A stretch of DNA of 64,000 nt from Paenibacillus aurantius (GTDB taxonomy: Bacteria; Bacillota; Bacilli; Paenibacillales; NBRC-103111). Positions 50,832-61,144 of the stretch are shown here, one piece after another. The DNA is taken from contig NZ_CP130318.1 of the NCBI RefSeq assembly GCF_032268605.1, positions 3,911,913-3,975,912 on the forward strand. Reading direction: 5' to 3'. The notes below the pieces were generated by a model. It was not told where the DNA came from, made no database searches, and worked only from the letters and a program-made list of their open reading frames with translations. Numbering within the stretch: the stretch's first letter is position 1; the number at the start of each line of letters is the position of its first letter. The translations under genes were made by a program, and so were the position numbers.

Positions 50832-53174
50832 TTAGGAGTGGCGGCTCAATTCGCGGTAACGCGTTGGGGTCATCCCCTCCAGCTTCTTGAAGATCCGGTT
50901 AAAATAGCTGTGCTGGTACCCCACCTGCTCGGCCACCTCGCTGATCTTCATTTCGGATTCCCGCAGAAGCTCCTTCGCCTTCTCCATGCGGAGCTCGGTC
51001 AGGTAATCGATAAAATTTTTGCCGGTCACCTGCTTGAAGGATTTACTCAGGAAGAAAGGATTCGTCCCGATGTGATCGGCACAGTTGTCGAGTGAGATGT
51101 CGTTCTGGTAATGGTTTTGGAGATAGATCATGGCTTCCTCGATATATCGCTTCACCTGTGCGTCGGTCCGGCCTCCCATTTCCTCCAGGAAAGGGGTGAT
51201 GACCTTCTCCCGGAACCACGTCATGATGAGCTCGGGCTCGCGGATCTGGGAAAGCTGCTCATACCGATTGGCTCCCCCGAACAGGCGGTTGGGGTGAATG
51301 CCCGACACGAGGATAGCATGCTGAATGCTTCCGAGCAGCTGAAGCATGCCCTGCTGCACGTCGATTTCCTTGGCCCCTTTGCAGGTAAGCGCCTCCAAGA
51401 ACGCTTGAAGAAGTTCTTCGGCTTCCGGCTGTCTGCCGGTTCGGAGGGCTTGAACGAGCTCTCTCTCCAGGGCAAAGGGATAGACGACCTCTGCCGGGCT
51501 TCCCTCTGTAACCTCCTCCGTCAGATCGATCAGCTGGTTCTCATTCTCGAAATTGCGGTGAGAGACCGCATGCTTGACCCGCTCGAAAGCAAGCGGAATG
51601 TCGGTGACCTGCGTCACCGCCGGCGAGATCGCAAGCGTAACCCGCATGGTCAGAATCTGGTTGATGCCCTGCATCAGCTCCTGGCCGAACCGGTGCACCT
51701 TCTCCGCATGGGGCTCCTCCCCCGGAACCATCAGGAGCACACCCGCCGTGAGATCATGAAAATTGATGGTATTGCTCTCGCCAAAATGCTCCGCGGCCAG
51801 CTCGTCAATCATATTGACGGCAGCGAAGGTCACGAGGCCCTCATCCCCGTAACGGAATTTCCCTCCCATGCTGGTAATTCCGGTTAATTGCAAATACAGG
51901 ATGATGAACTTCCGGCCTTCAACCGGCCACTTGAAGCGCTCCATTCGCTTGCGGAGGTCTTCTTCCGAATAGGCATACAGGTAGCCTTGAAGCAGCTGAT
52001 GCAGGAAGCCCTCCTTCACATGGGGAAGCTGCTCCGCAAGCCGTGTGTTCAGCTCCCGGCTTTCCCGGTTCAGGTTGTGCCAATGAGATTCGATCAGAGC
52101 GAACTCGTCTTCCCTTTCCCGGGAGGCAGGCGGCTTGCCGGCAAAGAGCACCTGAACGAGCCGGTTGACAGGTGAGTAAATTTGCCGGGAGGCGAGCCAG
52201 GCCAGCAGGGCGGCCAGCAGCAGCGCACACAAGCTTACGGCGACAATCAGCTTGGACAGGAAGACGACCGGCGCCGTGATCTGGGTAATCGGGGAGGCGG
52301 ACACTAACGTCCAATCTTCCGAAATGCGCGAAAGCTTCCCGTACGAAACCGTGTAGGTCGTCCCCTTCCAATTATAGAAGAACGACCCTTTCGAAGCCGG
52401 CAGGGTGCCGACCTTCTTCTTCAGCTCCATAACCAAGGGCGAATTGGAAGCGCTTGCTGAAGACGAAACGAACAGATCGCCCGAATCCTGCGACAGAAAG
52501 GTCTCACCGTCATTATAGGGAGTAAGCGTGCTCAGCAGGCTGGCGACCTTCGCTCCATCGAAACGCAGCAGCAGAACGCCAAACGGCTGGAACGTGCCGC
52601 CCGGGATTTGATGGACGAGGATAAGATCCCGTTTGCCCTTCCCCTCCGCATCAAAGGCCTTCTGGGCCCAATAGGTCACCTGCTTGGTCCGGATCAGCGG
52701 TTCATACACGGCGGATGCCGTCTGGTTGTCCAGCACGGTGTATTCCGGATTGAAGAGCACGCGGCGCTCCCCGCCTAAATACAGCTCCACCTTTTTGACC
52801 ATGGAATTGGACCCTTCCATCACGAGCAAGGTTTTGGTGATGTCATTCGTTTTCTCATAATTTTGCACAAAATTGGTTTCGATCAGATTGGTATCGAACT
52901 TGCTGTCAAACGCCCAGTGGGAAAGAAGCAGCTCCAGGTTGCCGAGCTGGTCGTCGATATTATGCGAGCGCTGTTCAATCTGACGGTAATGCAGCTGAAG
53001 AAGCTCGCTCTTTACCCGCCCTCCGGCCATTCCGTACAGGAGACCACCGATAATGAGGCCGGGGACCCCAGCCACGACGAAGATCATGATAAGGCTTTTT
53101 CTATAGAATCGTCCTGCCGAGCCCGGCTTTTTGGTCCGTTCGCGGAACCACCCCGCTCCCATCGCTTTCAGCAT
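50832..53174 (-). CDS. yesS: Membrane-bound AraC-family regulator, YesS-like
   Basis: 780 residues: TM helix near 25-50, extracellular sensor domain (about 50-290), second TM near 300-325, HAMP-like linker, a cytoplasmic GGDEF-like/YesN-type central region, and C-terminal AraC HTH pair (DNCADHIGTNPFFLSKSFKQ, AEQVGYQHSYFNRIFKKL). B. subtilis YesS activates rhamnogalacturonan genes. ATG 53174 is preferred; the frame runs on to 53258. Located between its likely transporter and enzyme targets. Confidence 0.88.
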   Translation of the reverse strand: MLKAMGAGWFRERTKKPGSAGRFYRKSLIMIFVVAGVPGLIIGGLLYGMAGGRVKSELLQLHYRQIEQRSHNIDDQLGNLELLLSHWAFDSKFDTNLIETNFVQNYEKTNDITKTLLVMEGSNSMVKKVELYLGGERRVLFNPEYTVLDNQTASAVYEPLIRTKQVTYWAQKAFDAEGKGKRDLILVHQIPGGTFQPFGVLLLRFDGAKVASLLSTLTPYNDGETFLSQDSGDLFVSSSASASNSPLVMELKKKVGTLPASKGSFFYNWKGTTYTVSYGKLSRISEDWTLVSASPITQITAPVVFLSKLIVAVSLCALLLAALLAWLASRQIYSPVNRLVQVLFAGKPPASREREDEFALIESHWHNLNRESRELNTRLAEQLPHVKEGFLHQLLQGYLYAYSEEDLRKRMERFKWPVEGRKFIILYLQLTGITSMGGKFRYGDEGLVTFAAVNMIDELAAEHFGESNTINFHDLTAGVLLMVPGEEPHAEKVHRFGQELMQGINQILTMRVTLAISPAVTQVTDIPLAFERVKHAVSHRNFENENQLIDLTEEVTEGSPAEVVYPFALERELVQALRTGRQPEAEELLQAFLEALTCKGAKEIDVQQGMLQLLGSIQHAILVSGIHPNRLFGGANRYEQLSQIREPELIMTWFREKVITPFLEEMGGRTDAQVKRYIEEAMIYLQNHYQNDISLDNCADHIGTNPFFLSKSFKQVTGKNFIDYLTELRMEKAKELLRESEMKISEVAEQVGYQHSYFNRIFKKLEGMTPTRYRELSRHS

Positions 53175-53356
53175 CGTCTCACCAACCTGATCGATTATTT
53201 GTCTCGCGGTTCTAATCTTAGTATGAGGATACCCTTCGGGATAAGCCGCCACAAGCAAATTTTCAGAGGATTTCGATTACTTTTCCGACTTTTCCGCGCC
53301 AAACGTCAAGAAAGCCATGCCCGGGAGGGCACAGCTGACTGACGAAGCTCGGCTAG

Positions 53357-54934
53357 TTATTTTTTGGGGGCTGCGGCATAGAGCTCGTTCATTTCCTTCA
53401 CCAGGTCGTCTCCCCCGCTCTTCTTCCAGGTTTCGAAGGCCGCCTTCAAGCCGGCTTCATCCAGCTGCCCGACGATAAATTTAATCCGGGCGTCGTTGAC
53501 GATATTATCCAGCTGCTGGCCTTTCTGGGAGTAAACCGTGGAAATGAACGGTTCCGCCGGGTTAGCCACGATATACTTTTCCGCTTCCTTCTGAATCTTG
53601 GTCGTCTGCAAACGCAATGGGGTTTGCTTAACCTTCAGCCCCTGATCCTCCGGAATGAAAGTCAGCATCTGGTTCAGGCCTTCCACCTCGGATTCCAGCA
53701 AAGCCGAATCCTTGCTCGGCTCGACAAATTCACCGGCTTTGGTGTAATGCTTGCCTTCGATCCCGTAGCCGGCCAGCGTCTGAAGCTCCGGCTCGTTCAT
53801 CTTGTCGATGAAGGTCAGCACTTTCTTCAGATCCTCTTCATTCTTAACCGTTGATTTAGGGATGGCCAGCATGCCGGCAAAGCCGGATGTGGGAAGCGCC
53901 CGAAGGCCCTGGCTGCCGGTCACGCCGATGATGTTATCGACATAATGCTTGTCAGGCTGGTCCTTGCCTTCCTTGGCAAGAGCGGCGTGGATCTTGTCAT
54001 CGAGGCGTGCCGCATTGTCGGTTACGTCTACGATTACTCCGGCTTGGTTGTTAACGACCGGATCGTTCCATTTGGCGCTGTCGAAGACGGCAAAATCCTG
54101 GTTGATGAGCTTCTCGTCATACAGCTTCTTCATGAATTTCAAAGCTTCCAAGTATTCGGCTGTCTGGTGTTCGGGAACCAGCTTGCCGTCCACTACTCCC
54201 CATTTGTTCGGAGCGCCAAACCACAGCTTGATCGTATCGAAGCCGCTCGCCCACTGCCCCGTCCACTTGACCAGCACCATGCCGTACGTGTCGTTCTTTC
54301 CGTTTCCATCCGGATCCTTCTCTTTAAACGCTTTCAACATATTGTAGAAATCATCGATCGTCTTCGGCGTCTGCATGCCCACCGCGTCAAGCCAATCCTT
54401 GCGGTAGTTGATGCCGTTGCGTCCGAGAGCCCGCCCCCGGTATATTCCGTAGTTTTTGCCTTCGATGGAGGAATTGTTCAGGATAACCGGATTGGCCTTG
54501 CTCAAGTTCGGATAATCCTTCAAATATTTGCCCACTTCCCAGAAAGCGCCCGTCTTGGCTGCGTTCACGAAGCTCGGCGATTTCACATCCGGCACGTAGA
54601 TGATGGTCGGAAGCTTGCCGGAAGCCATAGTGATGTTGAACTTGTCTCCGTAGGAGGAATTCGGAACCCACTCAAAATGCAGATTGGTGTTCGTTTTCTT
54701 CTCGATCTCAAGCGCGACGGGGCTGTCGTCCTTCGGGTAGTTCGTCTTGAATATGGGGATCATGATGCTGATGTCGTAAGGCGCCTGCGCCTGCTGGTTG
54801 TTTCCGCTTGAGCCGGCGGATGCGGACGGAGACGGAGCCGCCGATTGGCCTCCGCATCCCGCCAAGCTCGTGACGGCCAGCGTTCCGGCTGCCGCCATTG
54901 TCATCCAACGCTTCGTTCTCTTGTTTGCTTTCAT
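53357..54934 (-). CDS. Solute-binding lipoprotein of oligogalacturonide/rhamnogalacturonan type (LplA-like)
   Basis: 525 residues; lipobox SLAGC (Cys27), Ser/Gln-rich linker, then a family 1 binding fold with Ca-loop-like DPDGNGKNDTYG near residue 210. GGGAGG precedes ATG 54934. It is third in the unit permease-permease-binding protein; no ATPase is present. Confidence 0.92.
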   Translation of the reverse strand: MKANKRTKRWMTMAAAGTLAVTSLAGCGGQSAAPSPSASAGSSGNNQQAQAPYDISIMIPIFKTNYPKDDSPVALEIEKKTNTNLHFEWVPNSSYGDKFNITMASGKLPTIIYVPDVKSPSFVNAAKTGAFWEVGKYLKDYPNLSKANPVILNNSSIEGKNYGIYRGRALGRNGINYRKDWLDAVGMQTPKTIDDFYNMLKAFKEKDPDGNGKNDTYGMVLVKWTGQWASGFDTIKLWFGAPNKWGVVDGKLVPEHQTAEYLEALKFMKKLYDEKLINQDFAVFDSAKWNDPVVNNQAGVIVDVTDNAARLDDKIHAALAKEGKDQPDKHYVDNIIGVTGSQGLRALPTSGFAGMLAIPKSTVKNEEDLKKVLTFIDKMNEPELQTLAGYGIEGKHYTKAGEFVEPSKDSALLESEVEGLNQMLTFIPEDQGLKVKQTPLRLQTTKIQKEAEKYIVANPAEPFISTVYSQKGQQLDNIVNDARIKFIVGQLDEAGLKAAFETWKKSGGDDLVKEMNELYAAAPKK

Positions 54935-54978
54935 TGGAATGCCTCCCTTAATTGGTTGTGCTTATATCGCAAATCCGT

Positions 54979-55863
54979 TTACCCCTTGACCGAGCCGATC
55001 AAGACTCCCTTGGCAAAATGTTTCTGAAGGAACGGATAGACGAGCAGAATGGGAATCGTGCCGACGACGATAACGGCGAGCTTGATGGATTGCTCCGGCG
55101 GTTTGACGAAATTCGGGTCCATGTTGTTGAGGTCGCCTGCCGCCGCCTGGGAAAGGAGAACGATCTGGCGCAGCATGACCTGCAGAGGCCACTTGGACGG
55201 GTCGTTGATGTAGAGCAGAGCCGAGAAGAAATTGTTCCAATGGCCGACGGCATAGAACAGAGTGAAGGTAGCAAGCACCGGCATGGACAGCGGCAGAACG
55301 ATTTTCCACAGCAGAGCGAGTTCGGTGCAGCCATCGATTTTGGCCGCTTCCTCAAGCTCGGGAGGGAGCTCCTGAAAGAAATTTTTGACGATGATCAGGT
55401 TGAACGCGCTGATGGCACCGGGCAGGATTAACGCCCAGAAGGAATCGAGCAGATGAAGCTCGCGGACCACAAGGTAGGTGGGAATCATCCCTCCGCCGAA
55501 CAGCATCGAGAAGATGATCAGGTTAAGCAGCGTATTGCGGCCCATCAGTCCTTTGCGGGCCAGCGGATAGGCCATCGTCACCGTGAAGAGAAGGTTGACG
55601 ATCGTCCCCACCACGGTTACATAGACGGAAACCCAGATGCTTCGGATGATCGTATCGGTCGAGAAGATAAATTTATAGGCCGCGAGGGAGAATGTCTCCG
55701 GAATCAGGAAGACAGCCCGCTTGGTCAGCTCCGCATCGGAGGCAAAGGAGCCTGCGATGACATAGAGAAAGGGAAGCACGGAAACGAGCGCAAACAAGCC
55801 GAGAAACAGATAGTTGGTCACATCGAACGCGACGCCCGCCGGGGTTTTGTATTGTTTGGCCAT
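54979..55863 (-). CDS. lplC: Carbohydrate ABC transporter permease (LplC-like)
   Basis: 294 residues, six TM helices, EAA loop EAAKIDGCTELALLWKIVLP, and the typical ending FAKGVLIGSVKG. AGGAGG lies nine bases before ATG 55863. The B. subtilis LplABC/YtcQP-type transporters carry rhamnogalacturonan fragments, which fits the surrounding enzymes. Confidence 0.92.
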   Translation of the reverse strand: MAKQYKTPAGVAFDVTNYLFLGLFALVSVLPFLYVIAGSFASDAELTKRAVFLIPETFSLAAYKFIFSTDTIIRSIWVSVYVTVVGTIVNLLFTVTMAYPLARKGLMGRNTLLNLIIFSMLFGGGMIPTYLVVRELHLLDSFWALILPGAISAFNLIIVKNFFQELPPELEEAAKIDGCTELALLWKIVLPLSMPVLATFTLFYAVGHWNNFFSALLYINDPSKWPLQVMLRQIVLLSQAAAGDLNNMDPNFVKPPEQSIKLAVIVVGTIPILLVYPFLQKHFAKGVLIGSVKG

Positions 55864-55925
55864 GGATGGTCTCCTCCTTTACGTTTGGATGGATAGGATT
55901 AGGCAGGATAGTTGACGGGCCGGCG

Positions 55926-56888
55926 TTAATACAAGCCGGACTGGCCGAAACGCTTGGCCAGCCAGTTGGAGCCGAACACGAGGATGACCCCCACCACCGC
56001 CTTGAACAAGCCGACCGCCGTGCTGTAGCTGAACGCCCCTTGGGTAATCCCCACCATGTACACGTAGGTATCGAACACCTCCGCCACTTCGCGGTTCAAC
56101 GGGTTCAGCAGCAGGTAGATCTGCTCGAAGCCGTTGTCGAGAACATGGCCCATGCGCAGAATGAGCAGGATGACAATCGTGCTTCGGATGGAAGGCAGTG
56201 TAATGTGCCACGTCTGCTTCCAGCGGTTTGCTCCATCCATGATGGCGGCCTCGTACTGTTCCACGTCCACTCCCGCCAGGGCGGCGAGGAAGATGATCGT
56301 CCCCCATCCGCATTCCTTCCAGATCGTCTGAATGATAATCATGGGCCGGAACCAGTCGGGACTGGAGAGGAAATCGATTTTGGTGCCGATGTATTTGTTC
56401 AGCAGCTCGTTGATCACTCCGCCTTCCGTCGTTAGGAAGACATACGTCAAGCTCGCCACGATAACCATCGAGATAAAATGCGGAATGTAAATCAGCGTTT
56501 GGATAGAGCGTTTGAAGATGGAGATCCGGACTTCGTTCAGAAGCAGAGCCAGGATGATCGGTGCCGGAAAGAAGAACAGCAGATTGTACAAGGAAAGCAG
56601 CAATGTATTGCGGAACAGCATGAAAAACTCGGGATTTTCAAAGAAAACACGGAAATGCTCGAAGCCGACCCACTCGCTTTTCCAGAAGCCGAGAAACGGC
56701 TGGTAATTCTGAAACGCGAGAAGCACGCCCCACATGGGCACGTATTTAAAAATGATAAAGTAGAGAACGCCCGGTGTCAGAAGCAAATACATCCATTTGT
56801 CCTTGCGCAGTCGCCCCAGCACACTTGGCCGGCGGACCGAAGTCTTATGCGAGATTTCCCTATGATGAGAAGCTGCTGCCTGCTTCAT
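55926..56888 (-). CDS. lplB: Sugar ABC transporter permease (LplB-like)
   Basis: 320 residues; basic N-terminus, six TM helices (KYVPMWGVLLAFQNY after the first), EAA loop EAAIMDGANRWKQTWHITLP. GGAGG precedes ATG 56888. First gene of the transporter unit, 62 bases before the LplC-like gene. Confidence 0.92.
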   Translation of the reverse strand: MKQAAASHHREISHKTSVRRPSVLGRLRKDKWMYLLLTPGVLYFIIFKYVPMWGVLLAFQNYQPFLGFWKSEWVGFEHFRVFFENPEFFMLFRNTLLLSLYNLLFFFPAPIILALLLNEVRISIFKRSIQTLIYIPHFISMVIVASLTYVFLTTEGGVINELLNKYIGTKIDFLSSPDWFRPMIIIQTIWKECGWGTIIFLAALAGVDVEQYEAAIMDGANRWKQTWHITLPSIRSTIVILLILRMGHVLDNGFEQIYLLLNPLNREVAEVFDTYVYMVGITQGAFSYSTAVGLFKAVVGVILVFGSNWLAKRFGQSGLY

Positions 56889-57036
56889 TCCTTCACCTCC
56901 AAGTGATTGCCGCCTTTGCGGTGTTAGCCCTGATTATGCCGCCGCTTTGTTTTTCCGGCAATTGGATATTCTTGACGGCTCCCGCCCCGCCTGGAATGGC
57001 ATCCGTTCAATAAAGTGCAAACCCGGCAAAAGGAGT

Positions 57037-57071
57037 GAAAGCCCTTTCTCCCCTGCGGGAGACGGGCTTTC
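57037..57071 (-). terminator. Hairpin after the GH42 gene, probable terminator
   Basis: Stem GAAAGCCC/GGGCTTTC with inner TCTCCC/GGGAGA (57037-57071). The T tract on the minus strand is short (CTCCTTTTG), so termination may be partial. Confidence 0.65.
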
Positions 57072-57091
57072 CTCGGCATTTCTAATCCTTT

Positions 57092-59077
57092 TTACGTAAA
57101 GCGGACGACCCTATACTCGTAACGTCCTACCTCCAGCCGGCCCGGCGTGATCGCCGCTCCGCTCAGCGCATCCACTGCCTTCGAAGGAAGAGTTACGGCC
57201 CCTCCCTGTCCGTCCATATTGATGACGAACCAGACGTCCCCGTCTTCTCCTCTTCTTGGAGCGACGATCGTCCCCGGGGAGACATCTGTCCGCAGGGTGA
57301 CCTGAGCCTCCCGGGCATAATGGTCGACGAGCTTTCTCAGAAGCTGGTCGCCCTCCTCTCCTTCCGGCATGGACCCGAGCAGGACGATTTTACCTTTGCC
57401 GTGCTTGCGCTCGGTAAGAAAGGAAAGGCCCGGCGTGAGTCCCTGCTCCACGATCCCCGCCGACTGGGCCTCAAGAGGCCGGAAGACGGCGCTCCACAAC
57501 GAGAGAGGAGCGGATACGCCAAACGCCTGCCCGACCGAACCGGTCCCCTCCATGGGATAGGTGAAGACCGTCTCCACGCCGGCCAGCGCCTCCAAGGGGC
57601 CAAGGGCACAGTCGGCAGGAACGGTGTGCTCCTCCGTGCGACCGCCGGAAAGAGGTCCGACGACCCAGATCCCTCCCTTTTCCGCCATTCTCATGGCACG
57701 CTCCGTCAATTCGGGAGACACATAAGGTAGGAAGGGGGTGAACAACAGCTTGTAGCCCTCGAGCTCCCCTCCTTCGGGGACAAGGTCCCGGTGAATGCCC
57801 ATCGCGAGCAGTCTTTCATAGAAGCCGGTCATCAGCCCCCGGTGATTCAACTTCCGGTGGGGCTCCGTCTTGAGGAACGCCTTGGCGCGGTCCGAATAGG
57901 TGACGGCCGTCTCCGCCTGCACAGGACGGGTGCCAAGAATTACTTCCTCGATAGCCTGGCGGGCTTCCTCCACCTCCCGCACATTGGCGTAGCCGACCGT
58001 CGGCTGGCCCCACGCGCTCAGCACCGACCCGTGCGGCTGCTCGCAGCCGGAGCGCTGCTGCCTCCACAACCAGTAGCAGAACGCTTCCGCGCCGAGCGCA
58101 TAAGCCGCCACTGCCTCCGCCTTAAGGTAGCCGTTCGGATGCGGGGAAGCGTAGCTCTCAAGCGATGCGGCATAGGACGGGCTGGTTTCCATAATCCAGT
58201 AATCCCTTCCCCTCTTGAAGTTGCGCCATAGGTCGCAGTTGATCAGATAGGCCGGAAGGTTGTCCGAAGTGGCATACGTATCGAAGGAAGCAAAATCCAG
58301 ATTCCGGAACAGCCTTTCGTTATCCACGTGAAAGGCCACACTGCTGTTATGGGTAATGGGGGCATCCGAATGAAGACGGATGACAGCCGCCTGCTCGTCC
58401 GAGAACTCGGCTATCTTCTCCATGGAGAAGAGCTGGTACATCGTGCTGAGCGAGGAGTTGTGCAGGAACGGCGCCGGTCCGGGCTGGGGAACCTGCTCGA
58501 AGGCCTCGTACCGTTCGCTCCAGATTTGGGCCCCCCAAGCGTCATTAAGCCTTTCCACCGTTCCGTATCGTTTCTCCAGCCACCCGTGCCATTCGCCAAG
58601 GCACGTCGCGCACATGCACTCCGACACGTGAGCCTTGAATTCGTTGTCGATCTGCCACCCGACGAGGCCCTGCTGCCTGCCTACCGCCTTCGCGATCTGT
58701 TCCGTGATCAAGGCCGCCTTCTCCCGGAAAACGGGATGGTTCGTGCAGGCATGCTGACGGGACCCGTGTCCCATCACCTTGCCCTCGCGGTCCACATACA
58801 TCCTCTCCGGATGGCCGTGGGTATACCAGATCGGCGGCGTGGGGGTCGGGGTGCACATCACCGTATCGATCCCGTTCTCCTTCAGCCATCCGATAACTTT
58901 GACGAACAGGCTGAGGTCGAACTGCCCTTCCTTCGGCTCCATCGTCGACCAGGCGAATTCCCCGATCCGCGCCACATTGATGCCCGCTTCCTTCATCATC
59001 CGGATGTCCTGCCTTAGTACCTCTTCTTCCCACAGCTCGGGATACCAGGCTGCCCCATGATACAATTTACCGCTCAT
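57092..59077 (-). CDS. Beta-galactosidase, GH42 (YesZ/GanA type)
   Basis: 661 residues from ATG 59077 (GGAGGGG before it). GH42 barrel with the acid/base Glu in GWQIDNEF, the nucleophile Glu in IMETSPS, and the zinc-site Cys residues in CMCATC plus the HACTNHP Cys; a trimerisation domain and C-terminal beta domain follow. No signal peptide. In pectin loci this enzyme removes galactose from rhamnogalacturonan side chains. It lies 14 bases-plus-terminator downstream of the GH105 gene. Confidence 0.94.
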   Translation of the reverse strand: MSGKLYHGAAWYPELWEEEVLRQDIRMMKEAGINVARIGEFAWSTMEPKEGQFDLSLFVKVIGWLKENGIDTVMCTPTPTPPIWYTHGHPERMYVDREGKVMGHGSRQHACTNHPVFREKAALITEQIAKAVGRQQGLVGWQIDNEFKAHVSECMCATCLGEWHGWLEKRYGTVERLNDAWGAQIWSERYEAFEQVPQPGPAPFLHNSSLSTMYQLFSMEKIAEFSDEQAAVIRLHSDAPITHNSSVAFHVDNERLFRNLDFASFDTYATSDNLPAYLINCDLWRNFKRGRDYWIMETSPSYAASLESYASPHPNGYLKAEAVAAYALGAEAFCYWLWRQQRSGCEQPHGSVLSAWGQPTVGYANVREVEEARQAIEEVILGTRPVQAETAVTYSDRAKAFLKTEPHRKLNHRGLMTGFYERLLAMGIHRDLVPEGGELEGYKLLFTPFLPYVSPELTERAMRMAEKGGIWVVGPLSGGRTEEHTVPADCALGPLEALAGVETVFTYPMEGTGSVGQAFGVSAPLSLWSAVFRPLEAQSAGIVEQGLTPGLSFLTERKHGKGKIVLLGSMPEGEEGDQLLRKLVDHYAREAQVTLRTDVSPGTIVAPRRGEDGDVWFVINMDGQGGAVTLPSKAVDALSGAAITPGRLEVGRYEYRVVRFT

Positions 59078-59107
59078 TCTAACCCCTCCGTTAGTCGAAT
59101 AGACTGC

Positions 59108-59162
59108 ACAAAAATCCCGCCATTTGGCCGATCGTCCACCGATCGCCAAATGAAACGGGATT
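59108..59162 (-). terminator. Rho-independent terminator of the GH105 gene
   Basis: Outer stem AATCCCG/CGGGATT (59113-59162) and inner stem ATTTGGC/GCCAAAT, followed on the minus strand by TTTTTG. Confidence 0.85.
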
Positions 59163-59177
59163 CCCCTTGCTTTGCTC

Positions 59178-60221
59178 TTAACACCCGTTTCCGAACCGGT
59201 TCTGGGTGGAGTTCAGCACTTCTGCCAGAAAAACAAGCGCCAAGCCCTGCCCCCATCCCTGAATGCGTTTATCCGGTACTCCCTTATAGCCGTCCGCGTC
59301 CTTCATAACGGCCGTACCGGCGGAAACTCCCGTAACGGTTCCGTCTGCGGTAATTTGGGAAAGGATGCCGTTAATGGATTTCTGCGTGTATTTGTTGTAG
59401 AGCCTTCCCCGCGTAAGCAGGGCGGCCGCAATGCCGGCCGAGCCGGACGTCTCGAGCGGCGCCGACGGGTCCGTGAGCACCGTATGCCAAAGACCCGAAT
59501 CATCCTGAAGGCGGACAAGAGTGCTTAGCTGGTCGCGAAGCGACCCGTCGATAATCATAAACGACGGATGCGTGACGGGAATAAGCTGTAACGCCCGGGC
59601 CATCGTCAAGGCCGCCCAGGAGTTGCCCCGCGCCCAATAAATGCCCGACATGTGATTCTGGGCAAGATTGTCCCACCCGTGATAATACAGATTCGTCACC
59701 GGGTCCTGCAGGACGTTCTCATGCCCGTGGTACTGCTTCAGCCCGTCCTCAAAGTAATCTTCCCGGTTAAGGAGGGCTCCGATTCGCAGCAGGAAGTAGC
59801 CAGCCATGAACATCGTATCAACCCAGGCCTGCTCCGGAAAGTTATACGATTCCGAGTTCACCGTATGCTGGAAAATTCCGTCCCCGAACCGCTCGGCCTC
59901 ATGGGTCAAATACTCCGCCATTTCGGTAGCCGTGGCGAGGTATTTCTCGTCCCTCGTCACCTCATAGAGCGTAAGCAGAGCGTGACCGATGGACACCCCG
60001 TTAACGGACAGCTTGGGAAGGCCGTCCTCCATGTTCTCGTCCACCCAGGCCTTCAAGCCGTTCAGGTATTCTTCCTTCCCCGTGGCCGCATAGGCCTCGC
60101 ACACCCCGTAGAACGCGACCCCGCCGGGCCAATCCCAGCTGAAATCCATCCGGTACGTGCGCTCCACCACCCGGTCGATGGCGGAACGGATCTCCTGTTC
60201 GTCAAAAACTAGCTTAGGCAT
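59178..60221 (-). CDS. GH105 unsaturated rhamnogalacturonyl hydrolase (YteR/YesR-like)
   Basis: About 347 residues, single-domain alpha/alpha barrel. Visible blocks: WDWPGGVAFYG, EQAWVDTMFMAGY (catalytic-region Asp), YWARGNSWAALTMA, GLWHTVLTDP, and the ending GWGQGLALVFLAEV. Normal GH105 length, unlike the 732-residue copy at 40401. ATG 60221 is used; ATG 60242 with AAGGG upstream is an alternative. It follows the MalG-type permease gene closely. Confidence 0.9.
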   Translation of the reverse strand: MPKLVFDEQEIRSAIDRVVERTYRMDFSWDWPGGVAFYGVCEAYAATGKEEYLNGLKAWVDENMEDGLPKLSVNGVSIGHALLTLYEVTRDEKYLATATEMAEYLTHEAERFGDGIFQHTVNSESYNFPEQAWVDTMFMAGYFLLRIGALLNREDYFEDGLKQYHGHENVLQDPVTNLYYHGWDNLAQNHMSGIYWARGNSWAALTMARALQLIPVTHPSFMIIDGSLRDQLSTLVRLQDDSGLWHTVLTDPSAPLETSGSAGIAAALLTRGRLYNKYTQKSINGILSQITADGTVTGVSAGTAVMKDADGYKGVPDKRIQGWGQGLALVFLAEVLNSTQNRFGNGC

Positions 60222-60246
60222 CTCTTCGTTATCTCCTCTCATGCGG

Positions 60247-61143
60247 TTATCCCTTCAATCCGCTGGTGCTGATTCCTTCTACGATATAACGCTGGAACAC
60301 AAAGAATACGATGAAGATCGGAATCAGGGACAGCGACGCCATGGCGAACATTCCGCCCCAGTTGTTGAGCGATTCCCCGTCGAGGAACAGCTTCAGGGCA
60401 AGCGAGACCGGATAGAGCTCCGGCTTGTTCAAGTAAAGCAGCGGATTGATGAAGTCATCCCATCTCCAGTAGAAGGAGAAGATGGTGGCGGTAATCAGCG
60501 CCGGGACAATCAACGGCACAATCACCCGGAAAAAGATGCCGTATTTGCTGCAGCCGTCCATCTTGGCGGCCTCGTCCAGCTCGGCCGGCACCGTCCGGAT
60601 AAACTGCATGATCAGGAAGATGAAGAACGGAACCGCAAAAAACTGCGGCACGATAACCGGCTTGAACGAAGACAGCCAGCCCATCTTCGAGAACATAACG
60701 TATTGGGGAATGATCGTCACGTCATGCGGCAGCATCATCGTCATCATCATGCAGGAGAACCAGAACCCCTTGCCCTTGAACGGAATCCGGGCGAAGGCGT
60801 AGGCGACAAGGGCGGAAGAGACCACCGCTCCGACCGTCGAAACCGTCACAATAAAGAAAGAATTGCGGAAGAAGGTGGAGAAGGAATTCCCGGCGAAGCC
60901 CCGCCAGCCGCTGGCGTAGTTCTCCCACGCAAGCCTCGAGGGGATAAGGCTGTAAGCTTGGGTAAAGATTTCATCGTTCGGTTTAAGCGAGCTGGTCAGA
61001 AGCCATAGAATCGGGTAGATCATGAACAGAGCCAAGCCGCCAATAAGGAGATGATACACAACGGGCTTCCACGCATGGCGGAATGTCCGGGAAGAAGCCG
61101 CCGCCTGGGACGGCGGGTTGATCACAAGCTTGCCGGCTGCCAT
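60247..61143 (-). CDS. Carbohydrate ABC transporter permease, MalG type
   Basis: 298 residues with six TM helices; EAA loop [20 protein letters not shown]; typical ending [14 protein letters not shown] 61143 lies eight bases after AAAGGAGG, one base beyond the upstream stop. Confidence 0.92.
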   Translation of the reverse strand: MAAGKLVINPPSQAAASSRTFRHAWKPVVYHLLIGGLALFMIYPILWLLTSSLKPNDEIFTQAYSLIPSRLAWENYASGWRGFAGNSFSTFFRNSFFIVTVSTVGAVVSSALVAYAFARIPFKGKGFWFSCMMMTMMLPHDVTIIPQYVMFSKMGWLSSFKPVIVPQFFAVPFFIFLIMQFIRTVPAELDEAAKMDGCSKYGIFFRVIVPLIVPALITATIFSFYWRWDDFINPLLYLNKPELYPVSLALKLFLDGESLNNWGGMFAMASLSLIPIFIVFFVFQRYIVEGISTSGLKG

Positions 61144-61144
61144 G

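Noticed and set aside
57015-57031. GTGCAAACCCGGCAAAA as another copy of the rhamnogalacturonan motif
   Set aside because: It partly resembles the array at 50781-50830 but lies in the opposite orientation at the end of the GH42 gene, so it is not a convincing operator for a downstream gene.
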